Notes under the pieces: model-generated
Seen by the model: only the letters and a program-made list of their open reading frames with translations
What the model was told of the DNA's origin: nothing
Databases searched by the model: none
Translations under genes and position numbers: made by a program
Part shown: in pieces, positions 6,919-12,392 of the stretch
Layout of the letters: the number at the start of each line of letters is the position of its first letter
Position numbering within the stretch: position 1 is the first letter of the stretch
Assembly: GCA_041481485.1 (NCBI GenBank)
Contig: JBGPBY010000179.1
Span: 1-12,392 of the forward strand
Reading direction: 5' to 3'
Length of the DNA stretch: 12,392 nucleotides
Source of the DNA: JBGPBY01 sp041481485
Lineage (GTDB): Bacteria; Acidobacteriota; Terriglobia; 20CM-2-55-15

Positions 6919-6923
6919 ATGCA
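6914..6923. promoter_or_regulatory. Perfect 10-bp palindrome at the regulator start, possible operator
   Basis: TGCATATGCA is a perfect palindrome spanning the predicted transcription start and the ATG of the regulator. A looser inverted pair, CAGTCT (6941-6946) and AGACTG (6975-6980), brackets both divergent promoters. Either could be an operator for the GntR/LacI protein. GntR-family operators are short palindromes, but no match to a known consensus is claimed. Confidence 0.25.
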
Positions 6924-6928
6924 AGTTG

Positions 6929-6957
6929 ATAATACAGGTCCAGTCTTTTTACGGCAA
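6929..6957 (-). promoter_or_regulatory. Putative sigma-70 promoter of the sugar operon
   Basis: On the minus strand TTGCCG (6952-6957) is followed after exactly 17 bp by TATTAT (6929-6934), a good match to -35 and -10 consensus. Initiation about 7 nt beyond the -10 would fall near 6922, only a few bases before the regulator's ATG at 6918. The mRNA would then be nearly leaderless, which fits the missing ribosome site. Confidence 0.55.
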
Positions 6958-6971
6958 TGTCATCTTAGACT

Positions 6972-6999
6972 TTGAGACTGCAAAATCCCGTGTTAGATT
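6972..6999 (+). promoter_or_regulatory. Putative promoter of the tannase cluster
   Basis: TTGAGA (6972-6977) and TAGATT (6994-6999) are separated by 16 bp on the plus strand. The -35 boxes of this promoter and the opposing sugar-operon promoter are only about 15 bp apart, so a regulator bound here could affect both. The implied leader of about 15 nt is short but still holds the AAAGGAG ribosome site (7007-7013). Confidence 0.35.
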
Positions 7000-7019
7000 C
7001 CGCCGCAAAGGAGAAATCG

Positions 7020-8573
7020 ATGAAGCTTCTCGTCATACCTTTCCTCGCCATGGCACTTCAACTCACAGCCTTTGCTCAAACGAATTCGAAATGTGCAGAC
7101 ATCTCGAAGTTCAAAAGCCCCGGCGCAACACTTGAAATTACGCGGGCCGCAGCCGTACCTGCAGGCCGCGCCGCCGGTGCTCGCGGTGGCAATGGTCCCA
7201 TGCTTCCTGCACATTGCCGGATCGACGGAATCATGGACAAACGCACAGGTACGGATGGCAAGACATACGGCATCCGTTTCGCGATCGCCCTTCCGGATAA
7301 CTGGACGGGACAGTATCTGCAAATGGGCGGCGGCGGCCTGAACGGTTCAGTTGCTGAACCGACCGGGGCTCAGGTAGCAGGAGATCAACCCGCGTTAGTG
7401 CGAGGCTTTGCTGTGGCTAGCACCGACACCGGACATCAGAGTTCGGGAGGCGGGTTTGACAGCGCCTTCATGCAGGACCAACAGGCGGCACTCGACTTTG
7501 AGTATGTCGCAAATGGACGCGTTGCCGTGCTCGCGAAACAGATAATTGAGAACTACTATGGCAAGCCTGTGGCGCATTCGTACTTCGTGGGCTGCTCGAC
7601 GGGCGGGCGCGAAGCCATGCTGATGTCGCAGCGATATCCGCTCTACTTTGACGGTATCGTTGTCGGCTCCCCCGCAATGAGAACGGGCCATTCCAATCTC
7701 GCAACCCGCACGGTCACCGTGAATCTCAATAAAGTCGCAATGAAGGGCCCGGATGGACGCCCGATTCCCGGCAGCGGCCTTAGCGACAGCGATCGGAAGG
7801 CGATTGTCGACAAGCTTCTGGAAGTCTGCGATGCACGCGATGGCTCCAAAGATGGCATGATCTTCGATCCCACTGGCTGCACGTTCAAACCGGCCGATCT
7901 GCAGTGCCCTGGGGCCAAGATGGAAGGCTGCCTCTCCAAAGAGCAGGTGGAAGCCATTCAAGCCGGATTCTCGGGCCCGAAAGATTCCCGAGGCAACCAA
8001 GTCTATCCAGGCTTCTTCTTCGACACGGGCATTACCGCTACCGGCGGGGGCATCCCTGGGCTGCTCGCCTCTGGCAACAGTCCATTAGGACCGCCTACCA
8101 CGGCCACCACCCAGGACATCGATGCGGAAGCTGCGCGAGTGAATTCCAACCCCACGGCTCTAATCGGTGACTCATGGACCTGGACGAATCTGAGCTCGTT
8201 TTCATCGCATGGCGGAAAGCTGATCTTCTATCACGGTGTTAGCGATCCATGGTTCTCGGCGAAGGATACGATCGACTACTACCAGCGGATGAGCATGGCC
8301 AACGGCGGCGAAGCGAAAGTGAAGGACTGGAGCCGTTTGTTCCTCTCCCCCGGCATGGGTCACTGCAGCGGCGGCAGCGCCACCCTCGATACCTTCGACA
8401 TGCTTTCGGCTGCTGTCAATTGGGTGGAGAAGAACACGCCGCCGGATTCCGTGACCGCAACCGGACGCGCGTTTCCGGGACGCAGCCGCCCGTTGTGTCC
8501 GTATCCCACACACGCTCAATATAACGGCAGCGGCGATCCGGAGAAGGCGGAGGACTACAGCTGCCGTCCATAA
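7020..8573 (+). CDS. Secreted tannase / feruloyl esterase family protein
   Basis: An exported esterase of 517 residues in the tannase/feruloyl esterase family (Pfam Tannase), which hydrolyses gallate or hydroxycinnamate esters of plant polyphenols. The start is ATG 7020, 6 nt after AAAGGAG, giving signal peptide MKLLVIPFLAMALQLTAFA; the frame is open 16 codons further upstream but that start is disfavoured. The nucleophile elbow is GCSTGGRE with Ser193. Asp409 (HGVSDPW) and His448 (GMGHCSGG) complete the triad. Cys192 and Cys449 flank Ser and His, the CS-D-HC disulfide pattern of the family. DARDGSKDGMIFDP at 271-284 is the usual calcium-binding loop. A Gly/Ala/Arg-rich stretch (RAAGARGGNG, 50-59) follows the mature N-terminus. 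It heads a plus-strand cluster, 31 nt before a cytochrome c gene. A degraded paralogue lies at 1803-1890. The exact ester substrate cannot be read from sequence. Confidence 0.85.
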   Translation: MKLLVIPFLAMALQLTAFAQTNSKCADISKFKSPGATLEITRAAAVPAGRAAGARGGNGPMLPAHCRIDGIMDKRTGTDGKTYGIRFAIALPDNWTGQYLQMGGGGLNGSVAEPTGAQVAGDQPALVRGFAVASTDTGHQSSGGGFDSAFMQDQQAALDFEYVANGRVAVLAKQIIENYYGKPVAHSYFVGCSTGGREAMLMSQRYPLYFDGIVVGSPAMRTGHSNLATRTVTVNLNKVAMKGPDGRPIPGSGLSDSDRKAIVDKLLEVCDARDGSKDGMIFDPTGCTFKPADLQCPGAKMEGCLSKEQVEAIQAGFSGPKDSRGNQVYPGFFFDTGITATGGGIPGLLASGNSPLGPPTTATTQDIDAEAARVNSNPTALIGDSWTWTNLSSFSSHGGKLIFYHGVSDPWFSAKDTIDYYQRMSMANGGEAKVKDWSRLFLSPGMGHCSGGSATLDTFDMLSAAVNWVEKNTPPDSVTATGRAFPGRSRPLCPYPTHAQYNGSGDPEKAEDYSCRP

Positions 8574-8604
8574 CGTGAGTCGTCAGGCACGGGAAGGATC
8601 TGAA

Positions 8605-9513
8605 ATGCACTCGAAGATTGTCTGGATTGGATCGTGCGTTTTCATGCTGGCCTCTGTTGTACTCCAATTGAGTGCTCAACGTGGAGGCGCTCCCGCGCTT
8701 CCTGGTCCAGGAGCGCAGGGTAGCCGGGGAGGACGAGGCGGCACGCAGGGAGCGCCAACTCAGGGTTTCCCTGCTCAACAGCGGCCACCAGGAGACGCAA
8801 CACTGATCTCCCGAGGCAACAATCTTTATGGGATTCACTGCCGCTCGTGTCATGGCGTCGATCTTCGCGGGGGCGATCAGGGAGGCCCCAACCTGTTGCG
8901 ATCCGAAATCACCATGAACGATCAGTCGGGAGAATTGATTCAACCGGTGATCCGCGACGGACGACGCAATCCCGGAATGCCTTCAATGCCCGCCATTGAT
9001 CTGCCTGCGGATGATATCCGCGCAATTGCCGAGTACATCCATAGCGTCCTGGCTACAGCGAGAGGCCAGGGCAATCCGCCGCCAGGGCCGCCGGTCACAC
9101 TCAACGTGCTCGTCGGCGACGCCGCAGCCGGTCGCGCGTATTTCGAAGCGAAGTGCACGGGGTGTCACTCGGCGACCGGCGATCTCCGCGGAATCAGTGC
9201 GCGCTTTCCCAATCCGACGCAACTGCAGAATGCATGGGTTGCGGGAGGAGCCGGCGGACGCGGCGGCGGAACGAATGCGCTCAAGGCGACTATAACGTCG
9301 CGTGATGAAAAGATAGAAGGACGGGTGATTCGTTCTGACGACTTCCTGATCGTCCTCGAGATGCCGGATGGTACATCCCGATCATTCCGCCGCGACGGCG
9401 ATGTGCCGAAAGTTGAAATCCACAACCCTCGTGAAGGTCACCTCAAACTGCTTCCTGGTTACTCGGATAAAGACATTCACGATGTGACAGCGTACCTGGT
9501 AACACTGAAATGA
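8605..9513 (+). CDS. Exported diheme cytochrome c with an inserted beta-rich segment
   Basis: A 302-residue periplasmic electron carrier. ATG 8605 is preferred, with GGAAGGA just upstream and a clean signal peptide (MHSKIVWIGSCVFMLASVVL, cleavage near LSA-Q); an in-frame GTG at 8575 gives a poorer start. Residues 27-62 are a disordered linker rich in G, R, P and Q. Heme site 1 is CRSCH (79-83), with Met125 or Met128 in GMPSMPA as likely axial ligand. Heme site 2 is CTGCH (184-188). Between site 2 and the closing helix (YSDKDIHDVTAYLVTLK, 286-302) lie about 50 residues (about 225-273). They include KATITSRDEKIEGRVIRSDD, the stretch FLIVLEMPDGTSRSF and VPKVEI, and look like a small beta-barrel. 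The stop overlaps the quinoprotein start (ATGA, 9510-9513), so this is probably that protein's electron acceptor. Confidence 0.85.
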   Translation: MHSKIVWIGSCVFMLASVVLQLSAQRGGAPALPGPGAQGSRGGRGGTQGAPTQGFPAQQRPPGDATLISRGNNLYGIHCRSCHGVDLRGGDQGGPNLLRSEITMNDQSGELIQPVIRDGRRNPGMPSMPAIDLPADDIRAIAEYIHSVLATARGQGNPPPGPPVTLNVLVGDAAAGRAYFEAKCTGCHSATGDLRGISARFPNPTQLQNAWVAGGAGGRGGGTNALKATITSRDEKIEGRVIRSDDFLIVLEMPDGTSRSFRRDGDVPKVEIHNPREGHLKLLPGYSDKDIHDVTAYLVTLK

Positions 9514-11147
9514 GAATCACGAAAGCCCTTCTGCTGTTTTGTTTGGCGGCACTACCGATGCTCTCTGCCGCGCAATCATCCGGCGGACTCGATCCCGCCG
9601 TTTTGTTGAAAGCTCTTGGCGACACCTGGCCGACATACTCCGGCGACTACACTGGACGGCGTTTCAGCTCGCTGACACAAATCAACCGGAACACCGTCAA
9701 GAACCTCACCCTCTCGTGGGTTGCGCGCGTGAACGGAACAGCCGGAAGCCCGCAAACAATTCTCGGCGGAGTTGGCGCGGGTGAATACACAAACGTGACG
9801 GTCAAGGGCTTCATCCTGTACTTCGACGAGAAGTTGTACGTCACGTCGGCCGACCACGTCTGGGCAATGGATGCGCGTGATGGCCGCCTGCTTTGGCATT
9901 TCTTCTGGAGAACGCGTGGCGGCACGCACACAGGAAATCGCGGCGTCGCGATCTGGCATAACTACCTGTTCTTCGAAACTCCCGATGACTACCTGGTGTC
10001 GCTGGATGCGAAAACCGGCAAAGAGCGATGGCACATCGAAATCTCGGATTTCGACCAACAGTATTTCTCAACCATGGCGCCTGTGGTCGTTGGAGATCAT
10101 CTGCTGGTGGGAACAGGCAACGATCTCGATGCTCCCGGATTTTTGCAGTCCTTCGATCCGGATACGGGAAAGCTGCAGTGGAAGTTCTACACTGTCCCGA
10201 TGAATTCGGGAGATCCCGGACTCGGCACGTGGCCAAACCTCGATGCCGCGCGACACGGAGGCGGACAGGTCTGGATACCAGGTTCATACGACCCCGAGAC
10301 AAAGCTCTACATCTTTGGCACCGGCAACCCCACGCCCGGATATACGGGTGTCGGGCGCAAGGGCGATAACCTGTTCACGTGTTCGCTAATTGCCCTCAAC
10401 GTCGACACTGGCAAAATGGCCTGGTATTTTCAGACGTCGGTGCATGACACGCACGACTGGGACTCCACCCAAACTCCGGTGTTGATCGATGGAGTCATCA
10501 ACGGACGGCAACGCAAGATTGTCTCGACGGCGGAACGTAACGGTTATTTTTATACACTCGATCGCGTGACGGGCGAAAATATCGTGACGGCAAAATATGG
10601 CTCAACCACGAACTGGGGCAGCAGCGTTCGGTCGAACGGCGTCGTCGAACCGGATCCCCTGAAAGAAGCCACGATTCCAGGATCGCTGGTTTCTCCCGTG
10701 GAAAGCGGAGTGACGAACTGGCCTCCCCCGGCCTACTCACCGGACACCGGATTGTTCTATGTCCCGGAACACAACGGCTTCAACCTGGTTTACCTTACCG
10801 ATCCAGATCCCCGTGGGTCCATGGGACTCGGAGGCAAGTCGGTCGCCGGTGTTGGTTCAGCCGGCGATTTCCTGACTGCCATCGACTACAAAACCGGCCG
10901 GATCGCCTGGCGAAAAAGCATCAGTGGCGGTGGGGTCGGCGCAGGATTATTGGCGACTGCGGGCGGTCTGCTTTTTGCAGGAGACGGCAACGGCAACTTA
11001 ATGGCGCTGGATTCACGCGATGGGAAGCCTCTGTGGCACACGCGCATCGGCAACGCTTCCAATGCTCCAGAAACATATCTGCTCGATGGACATCAGCAAC
11101 TTCTTATCGCCGTCGGCGATACGTTATATGCGTTCACTTTGTATTGA
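9510..11147 (+). CDS. PQQ-dehydrogenase-like quinoprotein (eight-bladed propeller)
   Basis: A 545-residue exported protein of the quinoprotein alcohol dehydrogenase fold; signal peptide MRITKALLLFCLAALPMLSA. Repeated W-motifs mark the blades: MDARDGRLLWHF, LDAKTGKERWHIE, FDPDTGKLQWKF, DYKTGRIAWRKS and LDSRDGKPLWHT. Compared with methanol dehydrogenase as I recall it, Trp255, Asn273 (GTGNPTPG), Asp316 (HDTHDWD) and Arg343 (AERNGYFYTLDR) are kept. The vicinal cysteine pair before NRGVA is replaced by GGTHTGNRGVA (137-147), and the metal-ligand Glu appears to be Asp205 (GTGNDLDAPG). Asp318, two after the catalytic Asp, matches the lanthanide-type DxD pattern. I recall an NCBI family called acido-empty-quinoprotein for acidobacterial proteins of this kind but cannot confirm membership. 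Translation is coupled to the cytochrome upstream. It probably oxidises an alcohol or sugar in the periplasm, if it carries a cofactor at all. Confidence 0.8.
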   Translation: MRITKALLLFCLAALPMLSAAQSSGGLDPAVLLKALGDTWPTYSGDYTGRRFSSLTQINRNTVKNLTLSWVARVNGTAGSPQTILGGVGAGEYTNVTVKGFILYFDEKLYVTSADHVWAMDARDGRLLWHFFWRTRGGTHTGNRGVAIWHNYLFFETPDDYLVSLDAKTGKERWHIEISDFDQQYFSTMAPVVVGDHLLVGTGNDLDAPGFLQSFDPDTGKLQWKFYTVPMNSGDPGLGTWPNLDAARHGGGQVWIPGSYDPETKLYIFGTGNPTPGYTGVGRKGDNLFTCSLIALNVDTGKMAWYFQTSVHDTHDWDSTQTPVLIDGVINGRQRKIVSTAERNGYFYTLDRVTGENIVTAKYGSTTNWGSSVRSNGVVEPDPLKEATIPGSLVSPVESGVTNWPPPAYSPDTGLFYVPEHNGFNLVYLTDPDPRGSMGLGGKSVAGVGSAGDFLTAIDYKTGRIAWRKSISGGGVGAGLLATAGGLLFAGDGNGNLMALDSRDGKPLWHTRIGNASNAPETYLLDGHQQLLIAVGDTLYAFTLY

Positions 11148-11161
11148 TAGAAGGAGGATTC

Positions 11162-12082
11162 ATGAACGCGCACAAGAGTGAGCGCATGCGGGGCTTCATA
11201 CTCATTTGCGCCGCGAGTCTTGCAATCGCTGTGGGGACACTGGCGAGCCTGTCGACGTTCGCTCAGCAGGCTCCGGCCGCGGGCGGCCGCGGCGGTCGCG
11301 GAGGCGGAGCTCAGGGCACTCCCGTCGCGGGACCGAACGGAGAAGTATGGGGATTCACCGATACTGCCTTCAATCCCGATTCGCGATGGCGGATTCACGA
11401 CGCGGAGCGTCCGCAACCTACTTCGATTACGCCGGGAGAAACGGTCAGCATCCCCGCACTATCCGACGCAATTGTCTTGTTCAATGGCAAGGATCTGTCG
11501 CAGTGGGTCAATCGCGGAGCGAATGGCGCGGAGTCTCCTGCAACCTGGCCTGTTCGGGATGGTTACTTCGAAGCACAGGGAGGCAACCTGTCAACGCGGG
11601 AAAGTTTTGGCGACGTGCAGTTGCACTTGGAATACGCGATACCTTCGGACGTCACAGGCTCAAGTCAAGACCGTGGAAACGGCGGCATTGTCTTCATGGG
11701 ACGATACGAAATTCAGATCCTCGACTCACTCAACAACAGGACCTATGCCGACGGCATGATGGCGTCCGTTTACGGTGAATGGCCGCCACTGGTGAATGCA
11801 TCGCGTAAACCCGGTGAATGGCAGTCACTGGATATCGTCTTTGAGGCGCCGCGGTTCACCGGCAAACTCACTCCCGGTTACTTCACGGTTTTTTGGAATG
11901 GCGCTGTCGTGCATAACCGTGTGGAGTTATATGGCACGACGACGCCCACCATGACGCCGCACGTCTACACTTCGCACGATCCCGAACTGCCTTTACAACT
12001 GCAGGGTCGCGCGCGAGTTCGTTACCGCAATGTGTGGATCCGACGCCTGAAGCCATACGACCAGGGCGCGAAGGTGAATTAG
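11162..12082 (+). CDS. Exported DUF1080 / 3-keto-disaccharide hydrolase-like protein
   Basis: A 306-residue exported protein with one DUF1080 domain (PF06439, concanavalin-like beta sandwich). Some members of the family act on 3-keto-glycosides. The start is ATG 11162 after AAGGAGG (11151-11157), 14 nt past the quinoprotein stop; the open frame extends back to 11033 but that part is the quinoprotein in another frame. The signal segment is about residues 10-34, ending STFA-QQ. Residues 41-50 are the linker GGRGGRGGGA. The domain spans about 103-297: IVLFNGKDLSQW at entry, NGGIVFMGRYEIQILDS (173-189) and the closing strand LQGRARVRYRNVWIRRL. If the family activity holds, it would hydrolyse glycosides oxidised at C3, which fits an oxidoreductase just upstream. 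Substrate and activity are not provable from sequence. Confidence 0.82.
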   Translation: MNAHKSERMRGFILICAASLAIAVGTLASLSTFAQQAPAAGGRGGRGGGAQGTPVAGPNGEVWGFTDTAFNPDSRWRIHDAERPQPTSITPGETVSIPALSDAIVLFNGKDLSQWVNRGANGAESPATWPVRDGYFEAQGGNLSTRESFGDVQLHLEYAIPSDVTGSSQDRGNGGIVFMGRYEIQILDSLNNRTYADGMMASVYGEWPPLVNASRKPGEWQSLDIVFEAPRFTGKLTPGYFTVFWNGAVVHNRVELYGTTTPTMTPHVYTSHDPELPLQLQGRARVRYRNVWIRRLKPYDQGAKVN

Positions 12083-12095
12083 CGCCCGCGCTGAA

Positions 12096-12392
12096 CTACT
12101 GCTGCGCTCCGCGTTGACCGCCACCGCGGGCTCCGCCGCCACGCGCACCTCCGGCAGCTGCGGCCGGCAGCGCATAAGACACTAACTGCGCGGATCCGCC
12201 ATTTGCGCCAGAGGCCGCGAACACAATGTACTGCCGTCCATTGAGAATGTAGGTCATCGGCAATCCCGATTGGGGCCCGCCAGTTGGAATGCGTGTTTCC
12301 CAGAGAATCTCTCCGGTCTTCTTGTCGTGCGCTCTGAAGAACGGCAAACCTGTCAATCCCTCGCCGGCAAGGTTTGCCGTTCGTACGGTCGA
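12096..12392 (-). CDS. C-terminal part of a second quinoprotein dehydrogenase (partial)
   Basis: The minus-strand frame is open from the right window edge to a TAG at 12096-12098, so the 5' part lies outside. The 98 codons seen encode a last propeller blade typical of PQQ-dependent (glucose/quinate-type) dehydrogenases: GLPFFRAHDKKTGEILWETR, then GGPQSGLPMTYILNGRQYIV and FAASGANGGSAQLVSYALP. The ending AAAAGGARGGGARGGGQRG is a Gly/Arg-rich tail after the fold is complete. The gene converges on the DUF1080 gene with only 13 nt between the two stops. It is distinct from the quinoprotein at 9510-11147, which lacks this blade type. Confidence 0.75.
   Translation of the reverse strand, partial: STVRTANLAGEGLTGLPFFRAHDKKTGEILWETRIPTGGPQSGLPMTYILNGRQYIVFAASGANGGSAQLVSYALPAAAAGGARGGGARGGGQRGAQQ

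Noticed and set aside
8575..8604. GTG start for the cytochrome at 8575
   Set aside because: It adds ten polar residues ahead of the signal peptide. ATG 8605 has GGAAGGA upstream and gives a standard leader.
11033..11161. Extended start for the DUF1080 protein
   Set aside because: The added residues are the quinoprotein C-terminus in another frame. ATG 11162 follows a near-perfect AAGGAGG.
1..12392. CRISPR array, tRNA/rRNA genes, phage or defence system
   Set aside because: No regularly spaced direct repeats, no cloverleaf or rRNA-like sequence, and no nuclease, capsid or toxin-antitoxin frame was seen on either strand.

Overview
The window looks like accessory DNA from a soil or plant-litter Acidobacterium (Solibacteres/Bryobacterales or a relative). 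This rests on the mix of families: a TonB receptor of the CarboxypepD_reg type, a secreted tannase-family esterase, a quinoprotein paired with a c-type cytochrome, a DUF1080 protein, and Arg/Gly-rich linkers in exported proteins. No rRNA, tRNA or housekeeping gene is present, so the assignment is inference.

Left flank (1-2200), a decaying region. The right end of an insertion sequence, with the last 28 codons of a probable transposase and a terminal repeat, interrupts a minus-strand TonB-dependent receptor after about 466 residues. Upstream of that receptor lie three relics: a GntR-type regulator fragment (minus), a tannase 5' fragment (plus) and an integrase N-terminus (minus). The first two are a diverged, collapsed copy of the intact regulator/tannase pair found 5 kb to the right. 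A two-unit REP-like inverted repeat follows and supplies the stop codon of the next gene.

Middle (2195-6918, minus strand), a compact sugar operon. In transcription order it holds a GntR-HTH/LacI-sensor regulator, a PfkB sugar kinase (probably fructokinase), a GH13_18 sucrose phosphorylase and an MFS transporter. The last three overlap by 4 nt at each junction, and the phosphorylase appears to start at CTG. The expected flow is disaccharide import, phosphorolysis to glucose-1-phosphate plus fructose, then fructose phosphorylation.

Right (7020-12082, plus strand), a divergent cluster of exported proteins. It holds a tannase/feruloyl-esterase-family protein, a diheme cytochrome c with an inserted beta-rich segment, a quinoprotein-dehydrogenase-like propeller lacking the usual vicinal cysteines, and a DUF1080 (3-keto-glycoside hydrolase-like) protein. 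Spacing is 31 nt, a 4-nt overlap and 14 nt, so it reads as one transcript. The set suggests periplasmic ester cleavage plus oxidation of plant phenolic or glycosidic material, with electrons passed to cytochrome c. At the right edge the C-terminus of a second quinoprotein converges on the cluster from the opposite strand.

The least expected points are the relic copy of the regulator/tannase divergon, the CTG start of sucrose phosphorylase, the altered active-site region of the quinoprotein, and the Arg/Gly-rich segments shared by otherwise unrelated exported proteins.
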